Part shown: positions 26,782-35,647 of the stretch, one piece after another
Numbering within the stretch: position 1 is the stretch's first letter
How the letters are laid out: each line of letters opens with the position of its first letter
Assembly (NCBI GenBank): GCA_963728355.1
Contig: CAVSJQ010000022.1
Coordinates: 620,001 to 684,000, forward strand
Direction of reading: 5' to 3'
DNA length: 64,000 bases
From: Sva-07 sp963728355
GTDB lineage: Bacteria > Actinomycetota > Acidimicrobiia > Acidimicrobiales > Ilumatobacteraceae
Position numbers and translations under genes: made by a program
Notes under the pieces: model-generated
Database searches by the model: none
What the model was told of the DNA's origin: nothing
What the model saw: the letters and a program-made list of their open reading frames with translations, nothing else

Positions 26782-27527
26782 TCGGTGCTCTGACCCGGAT
26801 GCGGCCCTCGCAGACCGCCGTCCCGCGCGACATCGGGTTCTTCGAGTGGTTCCTCGATCCGGACACCTGGACCGGCGACACGGGCATCATCGTCTCGTTG
26901 CGCGACACCGTCGTGCTGTGCGCAGCGGTGACGGCCGTCGCCGTGATCGTCGCGGTACCGATCGCCTCGGTGCTCGCCCACTACCGGCGCGCCGAGGTGT
27001 CGAGCACCTGGCTGGTGAGCATCAGTCGGGCGGTGCCCACGTTCGCGATCGCCGCGCTGCTGGTGCCGTGGTCGCTGCGGCGCGGGTGGGGCTTCGAGCC
27101 GTGGCCGATCTTCATCGCGCTGCTGCTGCTGGCGCTCGTGCCGATCTATCTCAACACCTACACCGCCATCCGGCAGCTGCACGACGGTCCGGTCGACGCC
27201 GCTCGCGCGCTCGGCTACAGCGAACGATCGATCCTGACCGAGGTCGAGTTCGCGCTGGCCTCGTCGCTGATCTTCACCGGGATCCGTGTCGCTGCGATCC
27301 AGGTGGTCGCCACCGAACCGATCCGGGCGTTCCTCGGCGGCGACGGTCTCGGACGCTATGTTCGGGACGGGTTCGGGCAGAACAACAACACGCTCGTCAT
27401 CGGTGGGATCGTTCTCATCGGTGGGCTCGCCGCCCTCACCGGGTTGACATTCGTGGCGCTGGAAAGACTCGTACTGCCGAACGGCGTTCGCCGACTCGCT
27501 CGACAACAAGGAGACAAGCAACCATGA
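26778..27527 (+). CDS. Glycine betaine-type ABC transporter permease (second subunit)
   Basis: 249 residues from GTG 26778, overlapping the previous stop as GTGA. Six helices are visible, with the EAA-type loop D-A-A-R-A-L-G-Y-S-E-R-S and the C-terminal F-L-G-G-D-G-L-G-R-Y-V-R-D-G. It is diverged from the first permease (for instance G-G-D-G-L in place of G-Q-G-G-L), so the importer has a heterodimeric pore. An N-terminal extension of about 35 residues precedes the first helix. Confidence 0.9.
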   Translation: MIGALTRMRPSQTAVPRDIGFFEWFLDPDTWTGDTGIIVSLRDTVVLCAAVTAVAVIVAVPIASVLAHYRRAEVSSTWLVSISRAVPTFAIAALLVPWSLRRGWGFEPWPIFIALLLLALVPIYLNTYTAIRQLHDGPVDAARALGYSERSILTEVEFALASSLIFTGIRVAAIQVVATEPIRAFLGGDGLGRYVRDGFGQNNNTLVIGGIVLIGGLAALTGLTFVALERLVLPNGVRRLARQQGDKQP

Positions 27528-28534
27528 CCACCCTCACCACTCGTCGTCGTGTCGTACGCCTGCTGGCGCCGCTGGCAGTCCTCGGTCTCGTCACCGCCGC
27601 CTGCGGCAGCGACGACGACTCGTCCGCCGACACCCAACCAGCGTCCACCGAGGCCGCATCGCCGAGCACCGAGCCCGAGAGCACGTCGAGCGCCCAGAGC
27701 ACCGAGCCCGACCGCACCGACATGATGGACGGGCCGACCATCGAGGTGCGGGGACAGGACTTCAGCGAAGCGATCACGATCGCCGAGGTCTACGGCCAGT
27801 ACCTGGAGGCCACGGGGTACCCGGTCGAGATCCTCACGCCGGCCGGTTTCCGCACCGAGGCCCTCGCCGGCATCGAGAACGGCGATTTCAACCTGATCAT
27901 CGACTACATCGGCGGAACGCAGTCGGCGGTGGCGCCCGATGCCGAGGCGACCGCCGATCCCGACGAGATCGTCGGCAACATCACCGACCCGCTCGCCGCA
28001 CTCGGCGCCACGCTGCTCGAGTACTCCCCCGCCGTCGACGGTGATGCCTTCGTGGTACGGGGCGATTCCGAGGCGTCGACCATCTCCGATGTGGCCGGTC
28101 TCGACTACAAGCTCGGCGCTTCGGCGCAGTGCCCCGAGCGACCGCAGTGCCTGATCGGGCTCGAGGATCCCGACATCTACGGCATCGAGTTCGCCGACTT
28201 CATCACACTCGAATTCGGCCCACTCCTCGGCGAGGCGTTGGCGAACAACGAGGTCGACGCGGTCATCTGGAACACCACCGCCCCCCAGATCACCGAGCAG
28301 GGCTTCAAGGTGCTCGAGGACGACCAGGGCCTGTTCCCGGCGCAGAACATCGCACCGATCGTCTCGACCGACCTGATCGATGCCTACGGCGACCAGCTCG
28401 TCGAGGATCTCAACGAACTGAGCGCGATGATCACCACCGAGGATCTCCTCGCTTGGAACACCGCCACCGACATCGAGTTCCGCGAGTCCGACGAGGTCGC
28501 CACCGAGTGGCTGCAGTCCAAGGGCCTCATCTGA
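27524..28534 (+). CDS. Glycine betaine/choline-type substrate-binding lipoprotein (OpuAC/OpuCC-like)
   Basis: 336 residues. The basic N-terminus and hydrophobic core end in a lipobox V-T-A-A-C near residue 27, then a 40-residue Ser/Thr/Glu-rich tether. The binding domain opens E-V-R-G-Q-D-F-S-E-A-I-T-I-A-E-V-Y-G-Q-Y, matching the quaternary amine-binding family. Unlike the other genes in the run it has a strong RBS (AAGGAG, 27508-27513), as expected for a binding protein needed in excess. It lies last in the operon and is followed by a palindromic terminator-like element. Confidence 0.9.
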   Translation: MTTLTTRRRVVRLLAPLAVLGLVTAACGSDDDSSADTQPASTEAASPSTEPESTSSAQSTEPDRTDMMDGPTIEVRGQDFSEAITIAEVYGQYLEATGYPVEILTPAGFRTEALAGIENGDFNLIIDYIGGTQSAVAPDAEATADPDEIVGNITDPLAALGATLLEYSPAVDGDAFVVRGDSEASTISDVAGLDYKLGASAQCPERPQCLIGLEDPDIYGIEFADFITLEFGPLLGEALANNEVDAVIWNTTAPQITEQGFKVLEDDQGLFPAQNIAPIVSTDLIDAYGDQLVEDLNELSAMITTEDLLAWNTATDIEFRESDEVATEWLQSKGLI

Positions 28535-28560
28535 ACACCGTGACGCCAGCCAGCTGACCG

Positions 28561-29622
<1,062 letters not shown>

Positions 29623-29625
29623 CGA

Positions 29626-30255
29626 TCAGAGCACGCCCGCTCGCCGCAGCGCGTCGGACCGCAGCGGCTCGACGACCACCGCCGCCAACGCCACCTCGAG
29701 TGCGGTTCGCGAACTGGTGCAGTACACGTCCCAGTCGATCGTGCCCTGCGCCCACCGCTCGAGCCCGCGCATCCACGACACGAAGATGTGCCAGGCCAGA
29801 CGGTCGACGTTGCAGTGCACGACGAGCAGCCCCGCCGCCTGGGCCTTGGCGAGATCGGCTTCGATGGCGGCGACGATGCGCTCGCCGACGGCACCCATCC
29901 GCGGTGAGTCCGGGACGGTGCGCAGCGTCGCGATCACGGGTCGCCACACGTGGGTGCGGGCGGCGATCGTCTCGTCGAGCGCGGCGAACAGCACGCGCGT
30001 CGCATCGATCGGATCGACTGCGGGCTGCTCGTCGAGCTCGAACTCCAACTGGTCCAAGCCGCTGCTGACGAAGGCGACCAGGACGCCGTCGCGGTCGGTG
30101 AACTGGTTGTAGAGAGTGGCGACCGCCACGCCGGCGCGGTCGGCGAGCTTGCGCATCGTCAAGCCCTCGAGGCCGTCGAGCGCGATGATCTCGCCGACGG
30201 CATGCAGGATCTCGGCCCGCGTGCGCTGCTGTCTCGATTCCCAACCACGGCTCAT
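29626..30255 (-). CDS. TetR-family transcriptional regulator
   Basis: 209 residues. The N-terminal helix-turn-helix (about 12-58) contains I-L-H-A-V-G-E-I-I-A and the recognition region G-V-A-V-A-T-L-Y-N-Q-F, a standard TetR signature. The ligand domain is helical, with W-R-P-V-I-A-T-L and a Trp-rich stretch W-H-I-F-V-S-W-M-R-G near residue 160, suggesting a hydrophobic ligand. It lies directly before the deacetylase-like gene and divergent from the LLM oxidoreductase, so either or both may be its targets. Confidence 0.9.
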   Translation of the reverse strand: MSRGWESRQQRTRAEILHAVGEIIALDGLEGLTMRKLADRAGVAVATLYNQFTDRDGVLVAFVSSGLDQLEFELDEQPAVDPIDATRVLFAALDETIAARTHVWRPVIATLRTVPDSPRMGAVGERIVAAIEADLAKAQAAGLLVVHCNVDRLAWHIFVSWMRGLERWAQGTIDWDVYCTSSRTALEVALAAVVVEPLRSDALRRAGVL

Positions 30256-30305
30256 CGTGGTCCGAGCCTACGACGTCGCGAGAAGCGGTGACTGTTCGGA
30301 TGGGT

Positions 30306-30334
30306 TTGACTCGGTCGGGCGTGCGTGGTCTGAT
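30306..30334 (+). promoter_or_regulatory. Putative promoter TTGACT-N17-TCTGAT of the second LLM gene
   Basis: TTGACT (30306-30311) is one base from the consensus -35 and is 17 bases from TCTGAT (30329-30334), 6 bases before the ATG at 30341. It implies a leaderless mRNA. It lies in the 85-base divergent region shared with the TetR gene. Confidence 0.42.
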
Positions 30335-30340
30335 CGCCAC

Positions 30341-31318
30341 ATGACCCGACTCGGCTATCAGATCCCCAACTTCACCTATCCGGGTGTCGGCCCCGCCGAT
30401 CTCTTCGACGCGATCGCGTACCAGGCGAAGGAAGCCGACAGCTCGGGTTTCGACACCGTGCTGGTGATGGATCACTTCTACCAGCTGCCGATGCTCGGCG
30501 ACCCCGACAACTTCATGCTCGAGTGCTACTCGCTGCTGTCGGCGCTCGCCCGTGAGACCAAGAAGGTGCGCCTCAGTGCGCTGGTCACCGGCAACACGTA
30601 CCGCAATCCGGCGGTGCTGGCGAAGACGGTCACCACGCTCGACGTCGTGTCGGAGGGACGCGCCCAGCTGGGGATCGGCGCCGGCTGGTTCGAGCTGGAA
30701 CACGACGCGTTCGGCATCGAGTTCGGCACGTTCACCGACCGGTTCGAGAAGCTGGAGGAGGCGCTGCAGATCATCATCCCGATGCTGCGTGGCGAGCGGC
30801 CGTCGCTCGACGGCGAGCGGTACACCGTGAAGGAGGCAATCAACGAGCCCCCGCCCGTCGGTCGCATCCCGGTGATGATCGGCGGTGGCGGCGAGCGCAA
30901 GACGCTGCGCATGGTCGCCCAGTACGCGGACGAGTCCAACATCATCTGCGCACCTGACGACCTCCAGCGCAAGCTCGACGCGTTGGCCGAACACTGCGAG
31001 CGTCTCGGACGCGACCGCTCCGAGATCACGGTGTCGTGGCAGAAGACCGCCTGCATCGCGCCGACGACCAAGGAGGCGATGTCCGATCTCGTGGCGTACT
31101 TCCAACGTCGAGGTCTCGACCTGTCCTCGATGTCCGAGGAGGAGCAGCAGGTGTGGCTCGGGAACTTCATCTGGGGCGATCCGTCCACGGTCGGCGAGCA
31201 GTTCGCCCAGCAGCTGCAGCCCGGCATCGACGGGTTCACGATCAACATGCCGGCCAACGGCCACATCGAGGGCCGCGTGGAACTCCTCGGCGAAACCCTG
31301 TCACCGCTGATCTCCTAG
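30341..31318 (+). CDS. LLM-class (F420-dependent) oxidoreductase, TIGR03560-like
   Basis: 325 residues from ATG 30341. The luciferase-like barrel starts L-G-Y-Q-I-P-N-F and has V-M-D-H-F-Y-Q-L-P near residue 44, G-N-T-Y-R-N-P-A-V-L-A-K, and G-R-A-Q-L-G-I-G-A-G-W. This fits the F420-dependent group with N-terminal D-H-F, distinct from the paralogue at 16151. The substrate is unknown. It is convergent with the acyl-AMP ligase and separated from it by one copy of the palindromic repeat. Confidence 0.88.
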   Translation: MTRLGYQIPNFTYPGVGPADLFDAIAYQAKEADSSGFDTVLVMDHFYQLPMLGDPDNFMLECYSLLSALARETKKVRLSALVTGNTYRNPAVLAKTVTTLDVVSEGRAQLGIGAGWFELEHDAFGIEFGTFTDRFEKLEEALQIIIPMLRGERPSLDGERYTVKEAINEPPPVGRIPVMIGGGGERKTLRMVAQYADESNIICAPDDLQRKLDALAEHCERLGRDRSEITVSWQKTACIAPTTKEAMSDLVAYFQRRGLDLSSMSEEEQQVWLGNFIWGDPSTVGEQFAQQLQPGIDGFTINMPANGHIEGRVELLGETLSPLIS

Positions 31319-31319
31319 C

Positions 31320-31350
31320 GTTACGCCAGGGGTCAGACCCCCGGCGTCAC
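31320..31350. repeat. Palindromic repeat family A between convergent genes
   Basis: 31 bases with ends GTTACGCC and GGCGTCAC around a GGGGTC-A-GACCCC core, 28/31 identical to 28560-28590 and in the same orientation. The element starts 2 bases after the LLM stop and ends 2 bases before the acyl-AMP ligase stop, so it fills the entire convergent gap. A bidirectional terminator role is likely, though no U-run is present. Confidence 0.75.
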
Positions 31351-31352
31351 AC

Positions 31353-33065
31353 TCACTCCACGAGTTCGAGTTCTTCGTTGAGATATTCGTCGCGGCACTT
31401 GGCGCGCTGCAGTTTGCCGCTCGACGTCTTCGGCAGCGTTCCGGGCGTGACCAGCATGACGTCGCGCGGGGGCAGCCCGCACACCTCGAGGGTGCGGTGG
31501 TGGATCCGCTCGCGGATGTCGTCGAGCCCGCCGGAGGTGTCGTTGATGCGCACCTCGGCGACGACGACCACGCTCTCCTTGCCCTTGTAGCCCTCCATGC
31601 CGAAGGCGATGACGTTGCCGGCGCGCACGCCGTCGAGCGGGCCGACGGCGCGTTCGATGTCCTCGGGGAACACGTTGCGACCACCGACGATGATCACGTC
31701 CTTGATCCGCCCGCAGAGCACCAGCTCGCCATCGAGGAGATAGGCGAGGTCGCCGGTGCACAACCAGCCCTCGCGGAAGAGCGCGGCGGTGGCATCGGGA
31801 CGCTTGTAGTAGCCGGGGGTCACCGACGTGCCCCGCAGGAGCAGCTCGCCGACATGGCGTTCGGGCACGTCTTCGTAGGTCTCGGGGTCGACGATCTTCA
31901 TCTCGAGTCCGGGTACTGCATTTCCGAGCAGCGGCAGCCTCCGCGCCGTGAGGCTCAGCTCGTCGGGGTCGGAGATCTCGACCGGCTTGGCCACTCGCTG
32001 GGTCTCGAGGACGAGGCGATCGACGGTGTCGGTGCGCAGCCCGCGGCCGCGCGGCGGGAACGAACCGCCGATCGCCACCTCGGCCATCCCGAACGCCGGG
32101 AACACGCCACCGGCGGTGAACCCGAACCGTGACGCCTCGGCCACGAACGCTTCGACGGCATTCGGGTCGACCGGCTCGGCGCCCGACAGCGCCACGGTGA
32201 GCGGCGACAGGTCGAGGCCCTGCATGCGCTTGAGCGCCCGGGTGGCGAGCACCCAGGAGAAGTTCGGGCCGGCCGTCGCGGTGGCACCGTAGTCGGAGAG
32301 CCACTGCATCCAGTTGCCAGGATGGGCGAGGAAGTCCTGCGGCGCCGCTTGGACCAGTTCGACGCCCTTGGTCATCGGCAGCGCCAGGAACCCGACGAGG
32401 CCCATGTCGTGGTAAAGCGGCAGCCACGAGCACATCACGTCGGCGCCGGTGAGTTCCGCCGCTTCGGCGCAGGCGTCGATGTTGGCGCTGAGCACCCGAT
32501 CGGGGATCATCACGCCCTTGGGCTCACTGGTCGAGCCGCTGGTGTACTGCAGGATCACGAGACGTTCCGGATCGTGCGACGGGATCTCGAGCGCGTCGCC
32601 CGTCGGCACGTTGGGCGCACCGGCCATCACCGCCTTCATCGGCAGGATCGGCGGATCGCCCTCCGCGGCGACGTAGAAGTCGGCGAGCAGATCATCGATC
32701 AGCACGAGCTTGGCGTCGCCGTGACGGATCCGTCCCCGGGTGCTCTCGATGAACACGTCGAGCGAGCCCATCCGCATCGGCAGGGGCAGGACCATCGAGG
32801 CCACGCCGGCCAGCCAACATCCGCGGATGATCGTCATCAGCTCACGGCTGGTGGGGCCGAGGATCGCAACGTGGTCACCGGGCAGGACGCCCCGTGCCTG
32901 CAGCGCCGCACCGACCGCCCGTGCGTCGTCGTGGATCTGGGCCCACGACACGCTGATGGGGCCGTCGGCACCGGTCATCGAGCTTCCGACGAAGGTGACG
33001 CCGGTGCCGGAGTCGGCTGCGGCCTCGAGCCGATCGATCGTCGACAGCGATGTGGTGTCGCTCAT
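31353..33065 (-). CDS. Fatty-acyl-AMP ligase (FAAL-like, adenylate-forming)
   Basis: 570 residues from ATG 33065. Adenylation motifs are in order: L-Q-Y-T-S-G-S-T-S-E-P-K-G-V (P-loop), W-L-P-L-Y-H-D-M-G-L-V-G (FAAL-type), a core E substitute region F-G-M-A-E, G-W-L-C-T-G-D-L-A-Y, R-I-K-D-V-I-I-V-G-G-R-N, and the C-terminal catalytic Lys in P-K-T-S-S-G-K. The H-D-M-G-L motif and length favour long-chain fatty-acyl-AMP or acyl-CoA ligases of the mycobacterial FadD type. No polyketide synthase or acyl carrier gene is adjacent, so the acceptor is unknown. A TAGCGT hexamer lies 7 bases before the ATG. Confidence 0.88.
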   Translation of the reverse strand: MSDTTSLSTIDRLEAAADSGTGVTFVGSSMTGADGPISVSWAQIHDDARAVGAALQARGVLPGDHVAILGPTSRELMTIIRGCWLAGVASMVLPLPMRMGSLDVFIESTRGRIRHGDAKLVLIDDLLADFYVAAEGDPPILPMKAVMAGAPNVPTGDALEIPSHDPERLVILQYTSGSTSEPKGVMIPDRVLSANIDACAEAAELTGADVMCSWLPLYHDMGLVGFLALPMTKGVELVQAAPQDFLAHPGNWMQWLSDYGATATAGPNFSWVLATRALKRMQGLDLSPLTVALSGAEPVDPNAVEAFVAEASRFGFTAGGVFPAFGMAEVAIGGSFPPRGRGLRTDTVDRLVLETQRVAKPVEISDPDELSLTARRLPLLGNAVPGLEMKIVDPETYEDVPERHVGELLLRGTSVTPGYYKRPDATAALFREGWLCTGDLAYLLDGELVLCGRIKDVIIVGGRNVFPEDIERAVGPLDGVRAGNVIAFGMEGYKGKESVVVVAEVRINDTSGGLDDIRERIHHRTLEVCGLPPRDVMLVTPGTLPKTSSGKLQRAKCRDEYLNEELELVE

Positions 33066-33072
33066 CTCCTCA

Positions 33073-33078
33073 ACGCTA
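33073..33078 (-). promoter_or_regulatory. Putative -10 TAGCGT of the acyl-AMP ligase gene (leaderless type)
   Basis: The TAGCGTTGAGG context ends directly before the last two bases ahead of ATG 33065. It is identical in sequence and spacing to the region upstream of the thioredoxin gene (13687). A transcript would start at the ATG. The GAGG could alternatively be read as an RBS. Confidence 0.45.
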
Positions 33079-33155
33079 CTTGCTCCGGTCGGCGCCGTCT
33101 CGGACGTCGCCGCCCGGTAGACCCCTCGCCGCGGTGCACGGCACCGTGCCACCGG

Positions 33156-33479
33156 CTACTGCTGGCTGCCGCCGAGGCGTTCGGGAAGGTGGGTGGTGCG
33201 GCCACCGCGCACCTTGACCTCGACGGGGTCGCAGACGTGGCAGCCGTACTCGACGTGGATGCCCTGGATCGACATCTGGCTGCCGCGTGACTTCTCGAGG
33301 ATGACCTGTGGGCGGTGGTAGAGGTCGTCGCCGCCGCACACCGGACAGCGCGGCCGCGGATCACGCGTCCACTCGATCCTGCAGGCCGAGCACGTCAGCT
33401 GGATCCGACCGTCGTCCAGCGGGCTACCGGTGAGGTCGTCGTCGGTCCCGCACGACGGGCACACGATCTCGAGAGCCAT
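33156..33479 (-). CDS. Small multi-zinc-ribbon protein
   Basis: 107 residues with four CxxC pairs: C-P-S-C (8-11), C-S-A-C (about 30-33), C-P-V-C (about 45-48) and C-H-V-C (about 80-83). These suffice for two zinc ribbons. Between the second and third ribbons lies a basic stretch around R-D-P-R-P-R-C. No catalytic motif is seen. It may be a nucleic acid-binding or scaffold protein, but I recognise no named family. It stands alone upstream of the acyl-AMP ligase on the same strand. Confidence 0.75.
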   Translation of the reverse strand: MALEIVCPSCGTDDDLTGSPLDDGRIQLTCSACRIEWTRDPRPRCPVCGGDDLYHRPQVILEKSRGSQMSIQGIHVEYGCHVCDPVEVKVRGGRTTHLPERLGGSQQ

Positions 33480-33513
33480 GGTCTCACCCTACGAGGGTCC
33501 CCGACGCGACGAC

Positions 33514-33540
33514 GCGACGACCGGTCCCACCGGTCGTCGC
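33514..33540. terminator. Strong 12-bp hairpin downstream of the second betaine importer
   Basis: Perfect arms GCGACGACCGGT (33514-33525) and ACCGGTCGTCGC (33529-33540) have a CCC loop. The hairpin lies 66 bases after the end of the binding-protein gene (minus strand). No U-run follows on either strand, so it may end transcription weakly or protect the 3' end. Confidence 0.5.
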
Positions 33541-33605
33541 GCCGTCGTGCGTGTCAGAGATGTCCCGGGCGAGATCGTGTGTCGATCAGGCCCGGAACGA
33601 ATTGC

Positions 33606-34709
33606 TCAGAGCAGTCCCTGCTCGGTCAGGTATGCCTCGGCGACGTCGCGGGGGTCGGCGCCGTCCTGGGAAACCTGGCGCTGCAGCTCGGCAATCGTGT
33701 CGTTGTCGAGACCCGCGAGGATCGTGTCAGCGAGCGCCTCGAAGGCCTCGGGCGCCTGCTGGTACACGCTGTCGGGCATCGTCAGCGACACGTTGTAGAG
33801 GATCATCACGCCCGGATCCTCCACGACGTCCAGGCCCAGGGCCGGGATGCGGCCATCGGTGGTGAAGATCTCACCGAAGGTGCAGTTGCCGTTGGCGGTC
33901 TCGTCGTAGATCACGCCCGTGTCCAGGATCTGCTCCTGGCCGGCGGGGATCGTGAGCCCAGTGGCTTCCTCGAGCAGCACGAGGCCGTCGGGGCGATTCG
34001 GGAACTCGGTCTCCATGCAGACGGTGGCGTCAGGGTTGTCGTTGACGTACTCCATCATGTCCTGCAGGTCGCCGCCGGCTGCCGGCGAGTCACCGGCGGT
34101 GGCGAAGCCGTACGTGTTGTTGAACGGCGACACGCCGAGCCAACGGATGTCGTTCTCGGCGAGGTCCATGGCGCACACGCTGTTGGTGAGTTCGACGGGG
34201 TCGAAGCTGGGGTCTTCCTGTGCGAGGTGCACGGTCCAGCCGGTGCCGTTGTACTCCCAGTACGTGTCGATCTCACCGGCGAGCAGCGCGTCGCGGTTGA
34301 CCACGGTGCCGCCGAGGTTGGTCGAGTCGGTGACGTTGGCGCCACCGGCTTCCAGGGCCACGACCGCAAGTTCGCCGAGTACGAACTGCTCGACGAAGTC
34401 CTTCGAGCCGACGTTGATGTCGAGACCGCTGAAGTCGAGTTCGGTCAGTGAAGCCACCGAGTCGTCTTCATCTCCAGCGGTCTCGCACGCGGCGGCCGAC
34501 ATGTCGTCGCCACCGTCGGTCGTCGCGGCGGAGTCATCGCCGGCTTCGGTCGTCGCGGCGCCGTCATCGCCGGCGTCGGCTTCGGTCGTCGCGGCGGCGT
34601 CGTCTCCCCCGTCGCTGCTGCTGTCGTCGTCGCTCCCGCATGCGCCGGCCACGAGGGCGACGGCGGCGAGCCCGGCGGCGAACCGCATGGTCTGTCGCTT
34701 GATTGTCAT
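33606..34709 (-). CDS. Glycine betaine/choline-type substrate-binding lipoprotein
   Basis: 367 residues from ATG 34709, with a strong RBS AAGGAGA seven bases upstream. The lipobox V-A-G-A-C lies near residue 23. A roughly 60-residue tether of near-repeats of the type D-D-G-A-A-T-T-E-A-G follows. The binding domain starts I-N-V-G-S-K-D-F-V-E-Q-F-V-L-G-E, typical for the quaternary amine-binding fold, with W-E-Y-N-G-T-G-W near residue 150. Three or more cysteines occur in the mature part (C-E-T, V-C-A-M, V-C-M, N-C-T), more than in the paralogue at 27524. It is last in its operon. Confidence 0.9.
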   Translation of the reverse strand: MTIKRQTMRFAAGLAAVALVAGACGSDDDSSSDGGDDAAATTEADAGDDGAATTEAGDDSAATTDGGDDMSAAACETAGDEDDSVASLTELDFSGLDINVGSKDFVEQFVLGELAVVALEAGGANVTDSTNLGGTVVNRDALLAGEIDTYWEYNGTGWTVHLAQEDPSFDPVELTNSVCAMDLAENDIRWLGVSPFNNTYGFATAGDSPAAGGDLQDMMEYVNDNPDATVCMETEFPNRPDGLVLLEEATGLTIPAGQEQILDTGVIYDETANGNCTFGEIFTTDGRIPALGLDVVEDPGVMILYNVSLTMPDSVYQQAPEAFEALADTILAGLDNDTIAELQRQVSQDGADPRDVAEAYLTEQGLL

Positions 34710-34798
34710 CAATGTTTCTCCTTGTTGGTGTTCACGAGGTGTTCGGTGTTCGGTGTTCGATCGGGGACGCGCCGAGGGAGCGCTCGCGTGGAAACGAG

Positions 34799-35647
34799 TC
34801 ACAGGCCCCTCGGCCGAAGCGTCTTCTCGATCAGCGCGGCGATCCAGTCGACCGTCAACGCGACGAGTGCGGTCATGACCGCACCCGTGATCAGTACCAG
34901 GTCTCGGCTGAGCTTCAGCCCGGCACTGATGGTGGCTCCCAATCCGCCGCCACCGATCAGGTAGGCGAGTGCAGCCATGCCGACGGTGATCACGAGCGCA
35001 GTGCGCACACCGGCGAGGATCACGGGCACGGCAAGGGGGAGCTCGATCTGTCGAAGGGCCTGGCGCTTGGTGAGGCCCATGCCTCGGCCGGCCTCGATGA
35101 CGTTCTTGTCGACCTGTTCGAGACCGACCATCGTGTTGCGCAGCACCGGCAGCAGCGTGAAGAGCGACAGCGCCCAGATGGTGGTCCACGGTCCGCGTCC
35201 GAGCCAGGCGAAGGCGAGCACGAGCAGACCGAACGCAGGGATGGCCTGGCCCGAGGTGGCCACGGCCAGGATCGGGGATCCGAGGCGCTTGTACTTCGGA
35301 CGTGTCAGCAGAATGCCGAGTGGTACCGCCATCACGATGGTGAACACCGTCGACCAGAGCGTGAGCGAGAGATGCTGCTCGAGCTGCGGCCGCAGATTGG
35401 CATCCCAGTCCAGGGCCCGTTCGTCCTGGAAGATCTTGTCCGCGCTCTGGACGTAGGAATAGAGGAGCAGCGACCCGACGATCACGATGATCGGCGTGAC
35501 GAACAGTCCTGCGTTCGTCTTGATCAAGCGCACGCCTGGTGGCAGCTGATAGCCCCGCGGCAGGGCCAACTCATCGGGCGCCTCGGACGCGTGGATCTCG
35601 TCGACCTCGGCGACCTCGGCGGGGACGTCGTGCAGCTGCGACGTCAT
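34799..35647 (-). CDS. Glycine betaine-type ABC transporter permease
   Basis: 282 residues from ATG 35647, sharing bases with the ATPase stop (TGATG). A 55-residue hydrophilic N-terminus precedes six helices. The EAA loop is A-G-R-G-M-G-L-T-K-R-Q-A-L, followed by I-E-L-P-L-A-V-P-V-I-L-A-G-V-R and I-G-G-G-G-L-G. It pairs with the permease at 36912. The gap of 89 bases to the binding-protein gene contains three tandem GGTGTTC units. Confidence 0.9.
   Translation of the reverse strand: MTSQLHDVPAEVAEVDEIHASEAPDELALPRGYQLPPGVRLIKTNAGLFVTPIIVIVGSLLLYSYVQSADKIFQDERALDWDANLRPQLEQHLSLTLWSTVFTIVMAVPLGILLTRPKYKRLGSPILAVATSGQAIPAFGLLVLAFAWLGRGPWTTIWALSLFTLLPVLRNTMVGLEQVDKNVIEAGRGMGLTKRQALRQIELPLAVPVILAGVRTALVITVGMAALAYLIGGGGLGATISAGLKLSRDLVLITGAVMTALVALTVDWIAALIEKTLRPRGL

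Noticed and set aside
34730..34760. Three tandem GGTGTTC units as a possible operator or CRISPR-like start
   Set aside because: The units are 7 bases with no spacers and lie between two operon genes; slippage repeats explain them.
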